Program-made: the position numbers and the translations under genes
The notes under the pieces: model-generated
What the model saw: the letters and a program-made list of their open reading frames with translations, nothing else
Told to the model about the DNA's origin: nothing
Databases searched by the model: none
In this document: positions 16,840 to 26,218 of the stretch, one piece after another
Numbering within the stretch: position 1 is the stretch's first letter
How the letters are laid out: each line of letters opens with the position of its first letter
Source: Pseudomonas sp. SLFW
Lineage (GTDB): Bacteria > Pseudomonadota > Gammaproteobacteria > Pseudomonadales > Pseudomonadaceae
Length of the DNA: 64,000 nt
Direction of reading: 5' to 3'
Assembly: GCF_009905615.1 (NCBI RefSeq)
Contig: NZ_JAAAKW010000003.1
Location: forward strand, 454,911 to 518,910

Positions 16840-17046
16840 TCAGTCCCATAGCGTGATGGCCTCATTCGTGGACGCGACGACCGCGGGCAATCTGATCAAC
16901 AACCCTGCCCGAAAGGGTTGGCGTTCATCTGCCAGCCCCTGATTGGCGTCCAGCACCGCTTCCACGGTACCGACCAGGTGGCCGTAATACTGCTGGCAGA
17001 GGGTATCGAGGATGTCGCCTTCAGACGTTCTGCATGTCATCGCCAT
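16840..17046 (-). CDS. Tail protein X (P2 gpX, LysM-like)
   Basis: A 68-residue protein (66 if it starts at the second ATG, 17040). Its pattern GDILDTLCQQYYGHLVGTVEAVL...NPGLA-like matches the phage tail X family, a LysM-like fold. It overlaps the 3' end of gpU by 26 bp, a normal arrangement of U, X and D in P2-type phages. Confidence 0.8.
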   Translation of the reverse strand: MAMTCRTSEGDILDTLCQQYYGHLVGTVEAVLDANQGLADERQPFRAGLLIRLPAVVASTNEAITLWD

Positions 17047-17866
17047 AGCGCGTGAACTCCAGGGTGAACGACTGCTTGCGAGGTATCCCTCCCTGCAATA
17101 GCGCGCTCTGTTCTTCATTGATATTGACGAGGCACCAGGTCCCCAGCACCTCGCCATAGCCCGTTGTGAGCATCAGGGGCTGTAAGCGCTCGCCAATGCT
17201 TCGCAGCCGGTTCAATTGAGTTAAACCGCCTTTGAAGGTGGGAAAGATGGCGCCCTTGATGGTGAGTTTGTCCTCGCCCATGCCGACGGCCTGTTGGGCT
17301 GGACGACGGGTCAAACGCTCTTGAGTTGCCCAACGGAAGGCAGAGGTTCTGCTCAACTCGTCGAACGCGGCGGTGTCCTGATTGAAGAAGAACGGTTGGG
17401 TGCCTGCTCTCAGCGGCTGCATGATCATCAAATGCGGGAAGGGTTTGACCGCTTCCGGGGCCGGGGTACGGTCTTGGGTCAACATTGCCGACGGGAATAC
17501 CGGCGCCGATCCGGGACTCGCCTTTGCGGCGAGCTTATTGACCGCAGACTTTGCCCGCGCGGCTTGCTCCCCCAACACCTCCACACGCCGCTGGATCTCG
17601 GATGCAGCGCGGGTGGCCTTGCCATAGGCCGCGACCACTTGCCCCACCTTGGACTGGGCAACTCCGATGGCACCGGTGATGCGTTTCAGTTTTGCGCCAA
17701 TCAACGGCCCCACGAATGGCAAACTTTCGAGTTCATCCGCCGCGCCGGTTATCTCGCCGATGGCGCCATTCACGGGTCCCAGCATGCCGTCCAAATCCTT
17801 GCGCCCAGCCTCACCGGCCTGAACCATATGTTTCAGGCCGGATTGCATGCTTTCCAGGTAGCTCAT
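17021..17866 (-). CDS. Tail protein U (P2 gpU) with long N-terminal extension
   Basis: A 281-residue protein started at ATG 17866, which has a perfect AGGAGG site 4 nt upstream. The C-terminal 135 residues (PHLMIMQPLRAGTQPFFFNQ ... QSFTLEFTRYGDD) are gpU, the tail-tip/terminator protein. The N-terminal 140 residues are Ala-rich helices not present in P2 gpU (about 160 residues), so this is the longer form seen in some pseudomonad phages. It lies between the tape measure and X genes. Confidence 0.85.
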   Translation of the reverse strand: MSYLESMQSGLKHMVQAGEAGRKDLDGMLGPVNGAIGEITGAADELESLPFVGPLIGAKLKRITGAIGVAQSKVGQVVAAYGKATRAASEIQRRVEVLGEQAARAKSAVNKLAAKASPGSAPVFPSAMLTQDRTPAPEAVKPFPHLMIMQPLRAGTQPFFFNQDTAAFDELSRTSAFRWATQERLTRRPAQQAVGMGEDKLTIKGAIFPTFKGGLTQLNRLRSIGERLQPLMLTTGYGEVLGTWCLVNINEEQSALLQGGIPRKQSFTLEFTRYGDDMQNV

Positions 17867-17876
17867 GTTTCCTCCT

Positions 17877-20408
17877 TTAAAAAACCGGCTCATCCGTCAT
17901 GGTCCGTCGTGCAACTTGCTGGGCGGTTTCCGTGAGTCGGCGCTCGATCTCCGGCATCATCTGGTTCAGCAACTCGCGCGGGTCCTTTGCATCACCCTGG
18001 ACGGTGATGCTGAACGACGGAGACAGGGTGATTTTCTGATCTTGTTTCGGCTGTACCGGTCGTGCGGACGGCGCCTCGGCGGCCTTGGCCAGCAATGACA
18101 CAGGGGCCTTTTTGTCGGCCTCGATGAAAGAGCGGGACACATCGTTTAGACCCGGTATACGCGCCGCAACACTGGGGGTTGAAGCCGGATGAATTGATTC
18201 ACGCTTCGTCGCCGGTTCTTCGCTCGATCCAAAGAGCGACTTACCCACCACTCCTCCCAATGCATCGCCGCCCAGATTGCCCAGGACGCCGCCGATCAGC
18301 CCGCCGATGGCCGTGCCGATGATGGGCACCACCGAGCCAATGGCCGCCCCCGCTGCCGCACCGGCGAGCGTCCCTGCCAGACCGCCAGCGGCGCTGCCAT
18401 ACCCTTCGGCTTTTTCATCCTGGGTTTCGGCAGTGTCGTAGACGTCTTTTGCTTTCAGCGCTGCATCCAGCAGTGCGCCGGGCAAGTTGCCCTTGCCTAT
18501 CGACCGCAAACCGCCAAACGCTGAACCCGTGGTTTTGGCGGCGGGTACCATTTGAATGGCCGGGCGCGCTCTCGCCGGAGGCGTCCAGCTGCTGAGGGAT
18601 TTAGCCTTTTCAATGGGCCCGCCCGCATACACACGCATGCGCGGCTTCGGTGTTTCAGGGGAGCTAGAAGCGACGGCCCGAGGAGCCTTACCCCGACGGC
18701 CCCATCCTCGGCGACGGCTTTTACCCGTATCAGCGCCCGTGCTTGAAGGGCTTGTGCCGAGGCCGCTGACGACGGCCACTTTTTGCACTCGGTTAGGGTC
18801 GCCCATCAGCGTTCCGCGCGCGATGTTGCGCAAGCCTTTCGCGATCTTGAAACCACTGTAAGCCGCGCTGATCGTCGCAATCGCAGCGCCAACGCCGAGC
18901 AGGCTGTTGACCAACGCGGGCGACTTATCGCTGATCACCGCTATGCCGCTCGCCATACCGGAGAGACCGCTCGCCATGCTGTCCGTCAGCGGGCGCATGG
19001 CGTCACCGGCGCTGCGCAGGGCTTCGTCCATCGCCTGCCCTGTTTCCTTCCATTTCTGGGCAGAGGCGTCACGACGCTCGTTCAGGTTTTTTTCCAGGAT
19101 GCCGGACGCGTTGGCTGAGTCTTTTTTCAGCTGCTGATAGAGACGCTTGTTCTGCATATACGCGGTGAGTGCCGCTTTGACCTGCATGTCTGCAAACAGA
19201 TCGCCCGTGCGCAATGCCTGCTCCAGCGAGGTCATCATTGCCTGGGCTTTTGCAGGGTCTATCTCCGCACTGATCTTCTCGGTGGCTTCGGACATGGCCT
19301 TTGCCTTTTTAGGGTCAGTGGCCTCGACGTACCGCTGCGCGAGCGCGAAGCTGGATTCCAGCGTTGACATCCCTTTCTTCAGGCCCGTATTGAGTGACGC
19401 CTGATAGTCGATACCTGCATCCTTGTAGGCCTTGACTACGTCCTGAGAACCGATCCTCTCCATCCAGTTTTTCAGGTTGTTCGCCGCTTCATCGGAACTG
19501 CCGGCTGTTTTCATCTGTACTTGAAGCATCGACCCCAGCTGAACGACGGCATCGTTGCCGTAGATCCCGAGCTTGGCCATCCCCGCCAACAACTGGGGAA
19601 ACCACTTGGCCATGTCATTGGCTTCGAAGCTTCCGGCCTGCCCTTGGAATGCAATCGACTCCAACGCTTTCTGCATCTGTTTGGGATCGGTAATTCCGGC
19701 GTTCTGCCGTAGGGCGTTGACCATCTTTGCCGTGTCACCGCCGTCGGCGCCCTGCCCGACTGCGAAGGTCGCCGCCGCCGGGGCATATTCGATGGCTTGC
19801 TTGAGTTCCATGCCAGCACCGACCAACCCGTTGACGACGTTGGCCACCTCGTTTCGAGACATGCCTGTATCGCGGGAGGTTTCGATGATCTGGGTGGACA
19901 TCTGCTTCTCTTCGCGAGTCCCGGCCACCCCTGCTTTGATGGCGATGTCACGGATGATCGCGCCGTAATCAGCGCTGACCTTAGTGGGTGCGATCATCGT
20001 GGCTGCAGCGGCCCCCGTTGTTGCGGCGGCGGTATTGCGAAGGTGTCTGCCGCCCTGTTGCAGTTGGCTGCGCCCCAATGCCTTGAGTTCCGCAGCTCGT
20101 GCCTGACGGCCGAATTGCTCGTACGCTTTGCCGAGGTTTTGCACCTCCACCCCTTGGCGGCGCAAGCTCTGCAGATTGGTATCGAGTTTGCGCCGCAGAG
20201 CATCAGCAGATGCGGCGCCGCTCATATGAGCCTTGCGCCACTCCTCCTGAAGCTTTTGCGTTTCGCCGATGATCGACTGCAGGACCTTGGCTTTGTTAGC
20301 TGTGGCTTCGAGACGCTTGACCCGCCCCTCTACGTCCTTAAATGCCGCCCCGACGGTTTTGCTGACGGCCCCTCCAATCACCAGCCCGAGGGCGAGTTGT
20401 TTAGCCAT
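17877..20408 (-). CDS. Tail tape measure protein
   Basis: An 843-residue protein. It has an N-terminal coiled-coil region, a conserved TP901-type tape measure core around residues 150-330 (DYGAIIRDIAIKAGVAG ... ETSRDTGMSRNEVANVVNGL), and several hydrophobic Gly/Ala stretches near residues 690-750. ATG 20408 is preferred because GAGG lies 6 nt upstream. The protein sets tail length and lies in the tube lumen. At about 1.5 angstroms per residue it would imply a tail a little over 120 nm. Confidence 0.92.
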   Translation of the reverse strand: MAKQLALGLVIGGAVSKTVGAAFKDVEGRVKRLEATANKAKVLQSIIGETQKLQEEWRKAHMSGAASADALRRKLDTNLQSLRRQGVEVQNLGKAYEQFGRQARAAELKALGRSQLQQGGRHLRNTAAATTGAAAATMIAPTKVSADYGAIIRDIAIKAGVAGTREEKQMSTQIIETSRDTGMSRNEVANVVNGLVGAGMELKQAIEYAPAAATFAVGQGADGGDTAKMVNALRQNAGITDPKQMQKALESIAFQGQAGSFEANDMAKWFPQLLAGMAKLGIYGNDAVVQLGSMLQVQMKTAGSSDEAANNLKNWMERIGSQDVVKAYKDAGIDYQASLNTGLKKGMSTLESSFALAQRYVEATDPKKAKAMSEATEKISAEIDPAKAQAMMTSLEQALRTGDLFADMQVKAALTAYMQNKRLYQQLKKDSANASGILEKNLNERRDASAQKWKETGQAMDEALRSAGDAMRPLTDSMASGLSGMASGIAVISDKSPALVNSLLGVGAAIATISAAYSGFKIAKGLRNIARGTLMGDPNRVQKVAVVSGLGTSPSSTGADTGKSRRRGWGRRGKAPRAVASSSPETPKPRMRVYAGGPIEKAKSLSSWTPPARARPAIQMVPAAKTTGSAFGGLRSIGKGNLPGALLDAALKAKDVYDTAETQDEKAEGYGSAAGGLAGTLAGAAAGAAIGSVVPIIGTAIGGLIGGVLGNLGGDALGGVVGKSLFGSSEEPATKRESIHPASTPSVAARIPGLNDVSRSFIEADKKAPVSLLAKAAEAPSARPVQPKQDQKITLSPSFSITVQGDAKDPRELLNQMMPEIERRLTETAQQVARRTMTDEPVF

Positions 20409-20446
20409 TCGCCACCTCATGGACGTTGTTTTGGCGGGTCTGGCGG

Positions 20447-20548
20447 CTATTCAGCCAGCCACCAGACCATGTCGTGAAACGGCATTGACTCGATGTCGGC
20501 CAGTGAAAACCCCGTCTCTCTGGCCAACCGTTTGGCGAGCTGCCGCAT
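20447..20548 (-). CDS. Tail assembly chaperone E' (frameshift partner)
   Basis: A 33-residue open frame (MRQLAKRLARETGFSLADIE...FHDMVWWLAE) matches the C-terminal part of GpE-type frameshifted chaperones. The frame stays open upstream through the end of the E gene (AWSTKTKFDPSV before the Met), so it is most likely made as an E-E' fusion by a +1 or -2 frameshift. The P2 TTTTTTG slip site is absent. Such fusions chaperone the tape measure protein. Confidence 0.6.
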   Translation of the reverse strand: MRQLAKRLARETGFSLADIESMPFHDMVWWLAE

Positions 20549-20558
20549 CACCGAGGGG

Positions 20559-20882
20559 TCAAACTTCGTCTTCGTCGACCAGGCGAAAATAGCCCCGTTT
20601 GACGCGCTCGTAATCCTTGAGGGTCAGCTCCATGAGGTCCTTTTCGCTGACCTCCATCAAGCTGGCAAACAGCATGGTGTCGACGGCGAGATCGTCATTG
20701 GGATGAGCTTTCTGACAGGCGCGGACCTCGCGGACGGTCGGCGAGCGCATGCGCAGTTTCTCCTGCGTGATGCCATGGAACGCCTTGGGCGTAGACAGGG
20801 TAATTGTCACACCCGCGTCGTTAACGGCCATCCAGCGCGGCTGAGCGTCGGGGCCTTTTGCGTCGATGTTCAAAGTGGTCAT
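20559..20882 (-). CDS. Tail assembly chaperone E
   Basis: A 107-residue protein located between the tail tube gene and the tape measure gene, the fixed position of tail assembly chaperones. It contains VTITLSTPKAFHGITQEKL and the helical ELTLKDYERVKRGYFRLVDE, resembling Mu gp41/P2 gpE-type chaperones. Its end overlaps the open frame of E'. Confidence 0.8.
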   Translation of the reverse strand: MTTLNIDAKGPDAQPRWMAVNDAGVTITLSTPKAFHGITQEKLRMRSPTVREVRACQKAHPNDDLAVDTMLFASLMEVSEKDLMELTLKDYERVKRGYFRLVDEDEV

Positions 20883-20891
20883 GCTGCCTCC

Positions 20892-21395
20892 TTACAGGCC
20901 GAGTTGATTGCGCATTTGCTGGAGTTGGTCGACGCCGTTGATGACGCGAACCGAATTGACCGGATCGATCTCGTACATGACCCGCTCGTTGATTTCGAGC
21001 TTGTAATAAGAGACGGCCACCGAGTATTTGAATTCGGCCTTGTCGCCCACCTTCCAACTCCCGGGGTCCAGCTCTTTGAGCATTCCCCGAATCGTGGCGA
21101 CAACCCCGACAAACCGGCCTCTTTGCTCTTTGAACGAGCCGCGGAATGAACCGTTGAACGCAGTCTGATCAGCCAGACCGAAGAACTTCATGGCCTCTTT
21201 GCGCACGCCGTTGGTGCCGAACGAGGCCTCCATTTTCTCCAGCCCCATGTCCATCTCGATTTCGCCGTCCATGCCTCCGGCGCGATACCCCTCGGTTTTG
21301 ACGGTCAGTTTGGGGAGGGACAGTTCGGGCACGTCGCCCTTGAAGCTAAGGCCGTCAATGAACAGGCTGGTGTTGAAAAGCGTTTGAGGAATCAC
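20892..21395 (-). CDS. Major tail tube protein (P2 FII)
   Basis: A 167-residue protein (MIPQTLFNTSLFIDGLSFKG ... GFDMGLE-like EIEMDMGLEKMEASFG) matching the contractile-tail tube family. The length equals P2 FII (172) within a few residues. It follows the sheath gene by 11 bp. It polymerises into the inner tube through which DNA passes. Confidence 0.93.
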   Translation of the reverse strand: MIPQTLFNTSLFIDGLSFKGDVPELSLPKLTVKTEGYRAGGMDGEIEMDMGLEKMEASFGTNGVRKEAMKFFGLADQTAFNGSFRGSFKEQRGRFVGVVATIRGMLKELDPGSWKVGDKAEFKYSVAVSYYKLEINERVMYEIDPVNSVRVINGVDQLQQMRNQLGL

Positions 21396-21406
21396 TGAGC
21401 GGCCCC

Positions 21407-22591
21407 TTATGCGGCGTTATCGAGGACTTCGGTGAGCCACTGGTTAGTGACTTCAACGAGAAAGTTCGGGTTTTCAGCAGGCGGCACGTCGCTGAACCGG
21501 ATGATCCAGTACACCTTGCCCTGTTCGAGCTGGCTCGCGGTGTTGCGCACGGGGTCCGCGTAGACCTCGAAGTTGATGATCGCGCCCTGATTTTTCATGT
21601 CGCGCATGAAGTTCTGCAGCCCCTCAGTCACGTCCTTGATGTAGGTTTTAGTGATCGAGCGGTCGACTGCCCATTTGTGGCCGTACTGGATCGCATCCAT
21701 CACGATGTCCAGCGTCCGGACACGCGTGACGAATGACCATTTCGGATCGCTGGAACAGGTGCGGTTGCCCCACAGACGAAAGCCGTTGTCGCGAATGATC
21801 GTGGTGATGTTCGCGGCATTGAGCAGGTTGGCCCTGCACGTCGAATCTCCGTCCAGGAATTCGATGGGCCGGGTGGTGCCGGAGAGTCCGACAAACTCTT
21901 TGTTCGACGGCGACGCCCAAAATCCGTATTCACTGTCAGTCCACGCAAACAGACCAGCGGTGAACGGTGAGGCGGGCGCGTCGACATTCTTGCTCAAGGA
22001 CGTATCCCAATGCTGCGCGCCAGGGTCTACGAGAAAGATGCGCTTGCTTCCAAAGTTCTTGGCGTAATCGAGCGCTTCCTCGTCGGTTGTGTTCGGCCCA
22101 TCGATGATGGCGATGGCGCGCAGCTTGCCTGCCAGGCCGTCCATCGCAGTGGCTACCGCTTGGGTCGCAGAATGCTTGGGGGCAATCAGCAAGCGAGGCT
22201 GTGCGTTGAACCGGCTTTTTCCGTCCAGTAAGGCTTGAAGCCCAGTGCGTTTGCCGGAGGCGAGAACGCCACCGATGATGGCCGAGGTTTGAGCAGCAGC
22301 ATCGGACTTCTTCTCTACGCCACAGGCGACGATGACGGCCTTGGACCTCGCATAAATCGCCTTGCAGGCCTTGGTGATGGGAGCATCGCTACCCCAGGCA
22401 GCGACGGCCTCCGCTTCGTTCGTGATCAGCCTGAGCTCGTCGGCTTCGGCGGCAGGTGTCCCGTCGGCACCGGGGCCCGGAGTGAAGACATCGCATAAGC
22501 CGATGATTGAGGAGGAAGGCAGTGCGATTGGGCGCGCGCCGATGTCGAGGTTCGTGACGGTGACGCCGTGGAAAAAATCGGTGGAACTCAT
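21407..22591 (-). CDS. Tail sheath protein (P2 FI)
   Basis: A 394-residue contractile sheath protein. The N-terminus (MSSTDFFHGVTVTNLDIGAR) and C-terminus (GKVYWIIRFSDVPPAENPNF) are typical of P2 FI and R-pyocin sheaths. The ATG at 22591 was chosen because TTGGAG lies 5-6 nt upstream and homologues start here. The upstream extension overlaps a terminator and is spurious. Confidence 0.95.
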   Translation of the reverse strand: MSSTDFFHGVTVTNLDIGARPIALPSSSIIGLCDVFTPGPGADGTPAAEADELRLITNEAEAVAAWGSDAPITKACKAIYARSKAVIVACGVEKKSDAAAQTSAIIGGVLASGKRTGLQALLDGKSRFNAQPRLLIAPKHSATQAVATAMDGLAGKLRAIAIIDGPNTTDEEALDYAKNFGSKRIFLVDPGAQHWDTSLSKNVDAPASPFTAGLFAWTDSEYGFWASPSNKEFVGLSGTTRPIEFLDGDSTCRANLLNAANITTIIRDNGFRLWGNRTCSSDPKWSFVTRVRTLDIVMDAIQYGHKWAVDRSITKTYIKDVTEGLQNFMRDMKNQGAIINFEVYADPVRNTASQLEQGKVYWIIRFSDVPPAENPNFLVEVTNQWLTEVLDNAA

Positions 22592-22654
22592 GGGTTCTCC
22601 AAAAGAACACGCCGCGCTTAAGCGGAGTGGGAATGCTGTTAAGCCCAGTAAATA

Positions 22655-22683
22655 AAAAGCCCCGGCAAACCGGGGCTTTATTT
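22655..22683 (-). terminator. Terminator between fibre assembly and sheath genes
   Basis: AAAGCCCCGG and CCGGGGCTTT form a perfect stem with a CAAA loop, with T/A runs on both sides. It lies between the fibre assembly stop and the sheath start, where it may reduce or separate transcription of the two tail sub-operons. Confidence 0.75.
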
Positions 22684-23103
22684 GATCTGGTCGATGATCC
22701 AGGCTGGCGGGATCGGTCGTCCTGAGCTGTCGGGGAACACCAGCGCCACAGGCCAATCGCGCAAACGCTGCATATAGTCCAGAAGCTCTTTGAAACGCTC
22801 AGCCGTGAGGGTCGATTTGAGTCCAGCATCCTGCTGATCACGATGGCGGTCCCGTATCCACTGGATTCGGGAAATTTCAGCGTCACGCCATTTACGTTCC
22901 GCAACAGTAGGATTGTCTGCTGGTGCGTCGATCAGAACAGGCAAACCGTCGCCATCGTGGCTTCGAACTTTGCCCTCGACAGGATTGCCAATGACTTCGA
23001 GATAGCGCGCTTCAGAAATTTCGACGGCATCCTCCGGCATCGTCCGGTGAATGGACTTCAAATAGGTCACACAGGTTGAGCGACTGTAGTAGCGCGTCAT
23101 CAT
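22678..23103 (-). CDS. Tail fibre assembly / tail assembly chaperone protein
   Basis: A 141-residue protein directly downstream of the tail fibre gene. The middle (NPTVAERKWRDAEISRIQWIRDRHRDQ) resembles the central helix of tail-fibre chaperones (DUF4376/Tfa-like), and the C-terminus is FPDSSGRPIPPAWI. GGAGC lies upstream of the start. It likely helps the fibre fold and trimerise. Confidence 0.75.
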   Translation of the reverse strand: MMTRYYSRSTCVTYLKSIHRTMPEDAVEISEARYLEVIGNPVEGKVRSHDGDGLPVLIDAPADNPTVAERKWRDAEISRIQWIRDRHRDQQDAGLKSTLTAERFKELLDYMQRLRDWPVALVFPDSSGRPIPPAWIIDQIK

Positions 23104-23104
23104 C

Positions 23105-24733
23105 TCAAGCTCCTATCGCCATGCATCTGGCGGCTGCAGTGATCGCACCCCAGTTATGAAGTTCGACCCTCGTGGTCGATACAGCACCAGCGTTGATACT
23201 TCCGGGCTGCAAGTTGCCGTTGTTCGCTACCGCTGCAGCGGTAGCCCACAAGCAAGCCCGCGGGAAAGCAATGGGCCAGTGAGCAGCACCTTGCCCTCCC
23301 GGCGAGATTGGGCCGGAGGTTGTCCATTGCACGACGAGTGATCCCATCCAAACAGGAAACACGATGTAGCCGTTGCCGTTGAGACTGAGCGCAAAGCCAA
23401 AACGCATTTTGTGCGGAGTAACCATCACGTCGTCACCGGCCCCCTGATTTACAGCGTGCTGGCTACCGACCTTTGCCAAGCCTGCTATCGCCTCCGTAGC
23501 CGGCAGGAGAAGGTCGCGCAGTCGAGATGCCAGTTTCTTCGGGGTAATGATGGTGGCATCATCCGTCCCGGCGTTCACGGCTTTTTGACCCGCGATTTTT
23601 GCGATTCCAGCGATCGTTTCGGATGAGGGAACCACCATATCGTTCAAGCGCATCGCCAGTTTCTTCGACGTCACCGGATACCGGTCATCCACACCCTCTC
23701 TAACAGCCGCATGGCTGGCGACGTTCGCAGTGGTGAGGTCTTCAATCCACGACGACCATACGTTCACAGTCCATCGTCGGGTGAATTTCTTGTCGACTGA
23801 ATATGCTGTCCAATGCTGAATGGCGGAGTTTTCATTGAACACCTGCTGCAGCACCAAATCGCCGTTGATCCCGCCTCTAGGTCCATTGAGGATTTGCTCT
23901 CCGTGAGCGCCAAAATGCCCCGTCCGATACGGCACTGCATTGGCGTCCCTGAACGTCTCCACCGTCCCCATCAAGCCGCCTGCACCAACAACCATTATCT
24001 TCCCGGGTGTCGCATCAGTAGGACTGGACTGCAACATCGAACCTAGCTTGCGAGTGATGGCCTGGAACACCCTCAACGGGGTCATCGGCTTCGTATTGTT
24101 CTGGTGATGTTGGGCTTGCGCTTCAGACTGCGAAGCAATGCTAATGCCATAACCATCGAGACTGTCGGGATTACTGCCCGACACAACAACCCCTCTGCTG
24201 TTGACTGTGACTCGGTGATACGTGCCCGCCTGACGGGTGCCGGGCAGTACGTTAATAATGAAATCCTCAACGTATTTACGCGTCGCAAGCACAACTGAAG
24301 GATCAATTCTGAGCTCTACACGGCTTGAGTTGCTGACCAGCAGATTCAGCCGGACGATCTGAGTCCTCCCCGATCCTTGTGCGAGGAGCGGCTTGAACGA
24401 TGGTGCACAGTTTGCAACCGCGACCAGATCTCCGTCGGCATCGTACAGACCTATTTCCCGAATCCACCTGCCCCCTACATCAGCCGGTATGATCTGCTCG
24501 GCCACAATGATCGCGGAGTTCACTGGGTCGATTTTCAGGGTATTGACCGGCGCACGTCGCCATTCGTTGATGAGGTGCGTCTGGTTAGCACTTGGCTGCG
24601 GGTCCGTGTTGTTGGCATCTCCAACACCCATATGGGTAATCTTCCAGGCAACGCCGAGCGCATCGGCGTTCGCCTGTTTCGCGGCCCCGACGTTGGTCAG
24701 GATCGCGAAGAACTGCGAATTTTGGTCAATCAT
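23105..24733 (-). CDS. Tail fibre protein (P2 gpH-like)
   Basis: A 542-residue fibre. The N-terminal 160 residues (FFAILTNVGAAKQANADALG ... VGGRWIREIGLYDADGDLVA) form the conserved particle-attachment domain shared by P2 gpH and R-pyocin fibres. The middle contains repeated KIAGQKAVNAGTDDATIITPKKLA-like units (about 50 residues, three copies at roughly 350-450). The C-terminal tip should bind the host surface. It overlaps the gpI stop by 4 bp (ATGA). Confidence 0.9.
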   Translation of the reverse strand: MIDQNSQFFAILTNVGAAKQANADALGVAWKITHMGVGDANNTDPQPSANQTHLINEWRRAPVNTLKIDPVNSAIIVAEQIIPADVGGRWIREIGLYDADGDLVAVANCAPSFKPLLAQGSGRTQIVRLNLLVSNSSRVELRIDPSVVLATRKYVEDFIINVLPGTRQAGTYHRVTVNSRGVVVSGSNPDSLDGYGISIASQSEAQAQHHQNNTKPMTPLRVFQAITRKLGSMLQSSPTDATPGKIMVVGAGGLMGTVETFRDANAVPYRTGHFGAHGEQILNGPRGGINGDLVLQQVFNENSAIQHWTAYSVDKKFTRRWTVNVWSSWIEDLTTANVASHAAVREGVDDRYPVTSKKLAMRLNDMVVPSSETIAGIAKIAGQKAVNAGTDDATIITPKKLASRLRDLLLPATEAIAGLAKVGSQHAVNQGAGDDVMVTPHKMRFGFALSLNGNGYIVFPVWMGSLVVQWTTSGPISPGGQGAAHWPIAFPRACLWATAAAVANNGNLQPGSINAGAVSTTRVELHNWGAITAAARCMAIGA

Positions 24734-25335
24734 GTGTACACGTCCAATGTATCGATGATGGTTTCCCTGCCGCCCATGCCGAAGGCCCCTCCAACTTCGA
24801 TGTCGCGAGGTGCAGGTGGGTAGATGTCGATTTCGTCGCCGTCATACTGGCAAGCCGAGACGGTGATACGTCCAACGGTTGCCACGCTGATCGCCAATCC
24901 TGTGAGGTGCCGGGTGAGCGGTTTGGCGTCATCGATGAGCCAAGTGAGTTCCTGATACATCTGCTCGGTGATGCCCGTGTCGAGCACACCGACTTGAAGC
25001 TCGAATGTTCCCGGCTCCCCTTCTGGCGTTTTCTCCCACCATTCAAGTACATCAATGAGAAAGCCCAGCGGTTCGACAACTCGACGCAACGCGCCGATGG
25101 TGCCCTTGTGGGCATGAACGTAAAACGAGGCGCGGATCGCGGCGCGCTTGGCGTCTTCGCTCCACTTTTCGCTCCACCGGTCCACCGAACATTCCCATGC
25201 GAGAAACGGCAGAATCGGCGCCGGACAGGTATCGGGGTTGTAGAGTGTGCGAAGCGGTACCGGTGGATGATCATCGGTCGCGACCTCGACCGCACGTTCC
25301 AGCCGCGTGCTGTTGAGGGGCAGCAGACTGGGCAT
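24730..25335 (-). CDS. Tail protein I (P2 gpI, baseplate)
   Basis: A 201-residue gpI homologue (MPSLLPLNSTRLERAVE, LPFLAWECSVDRW, RVVEPLGFLIDVLEWW). ATG 25335 was chosen because GGAG lies 6 nt upstream; the ATG at 25347 overlaps gpJ. gpI joins the baseplate wedge and links fibre to baseplate. The order J, I, H is that of P2. Confidence 0.92.
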   Translation of the reverse strand: MPSLLPLNSTRLERAVEVATDDHPPVPLRTLYNPDTCPAPILPFLAWECSVDRWSEKWSEDAKRAAIRASFYVHAHKGTIGALRRVVEPLGFLIDVLEWWEKTPEGEPGTFELQVGVLDTGITEQMYQELTWLIDDAKPLTRHLTGLAISVATVGRITVSACQYDGDEIDIYPPAPRDIEVGGAFGMGGRETIIDTLDVYT

Positions 25336-25336
25336 A

Positions 25337-26218
25337 TCACGCTCCAAGTTTTACGGTGTAGCCCGTGCAGTACGCGGCCTGACTCTTCGTTGGTTTGATA
25401 TCTTTCCACCCCACCAGCTCGACTCGACGCACGCCTGCGATGTGCAATTGCGCATCGATGGCCGACCGCGCGACTTCGATGCCCAAGCGGCGACGTGGAT
25501 TCACCCATGCCGCCAGTCGGGCACGGCATTGAGCGAGGATCGGTTCGTTTTCCGACCCGCTACCGACGGGGTGAATGATGGCCTCGATCGTGTACGGCAA
25601 CACTTCAGCGCTTTCGACGTGAAGGCGGTCGCCGACCGGGCGGATGTCCTCATCGCTCAGGTACGCTTTTACCAACGCCAGCAGCGCTGGATCTGCTGCA
25701 CCGGTGCCATTCAGTTGCTGCACCGTGACCACTGCCACGGCCGGCGACGGGCTTTCAGCAGTGGCATCGGCTACCAGGCCCGAGGCATTTCGCGCATGCA
25801 GGATGTAACTGCTACGCGGACCAGCAGTGGTCAGCCCTTCCCATCGCATCTGGATGCGCTCACGCAGTGCATCGTCCTCTTCCAGCACTTCGGAAAGGAG
25901 AGGTACGGCGGCAAGGTCAGCCGCCTGAATCACCAGACGCTTGAGGTTGACCCGTGCAGCGAGCTGGTCGAGGTCTGCGCGTTTGGCGTATGGCAACATC
26001 AGCGCTTTGGCCGCGTCGTTGATCCGGGCGCGATTGGTCATCTTGCGATAGGCCGCTAACTCCAGCAGTTTGACGACGGGGTCGCTCTCAAGCGGCGCGG
26101 TCCAGTCGTCGCCCATATGCAGCCGGAACAACTCCAGCTCTTCGGCGTAGATGGCCTCGAAGTCCAGCGGTTCCAGCACATCGGGCAACGGCAGTGTGGC
26201 CAGATCAATCGCACTCAT
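25337..26218 (-). CDS. Baseplate assembly protein J (P2 gpJ)
   Basis: A 293-residue baseplate wedge protein (LATLPLPDVLEPLDFEAIY, DPVVKLLELAAYR, AVSSADGV-type region at TAESPSPAVAVVTV). The start at 26218 has GGAGGTGG upstream and overlaps the gpW stop (ATGA). The family is the gpJ/T4 gp6-like wedge. Confidence 0.93.
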   Translation of the reverse strand: MSAIDLATLPLPDVLEPLDFEAIYAEELELFRLHMGDDWTAPLESDPVVKLLELAAYRKMTNRARINDAAKALMLPYAKRADLDQLAARVNLKRLVIQAADLAAVPLLSEVLEEDDALRERIQMRWEGLTTAGPRSSYILHARNASGLVADATAESPSPAVAVVTVQQLNGTGAADPALLALVKAYLSDEDIRPVGDRLHVESAEVLPYTIEAIIHPVGSGSENEPILAQCRARLAAWVNPRRRLGIEVARSAIDAQLHIAGVRRVELVGWKDIKPTKSQAAYCTGYTVKLGA

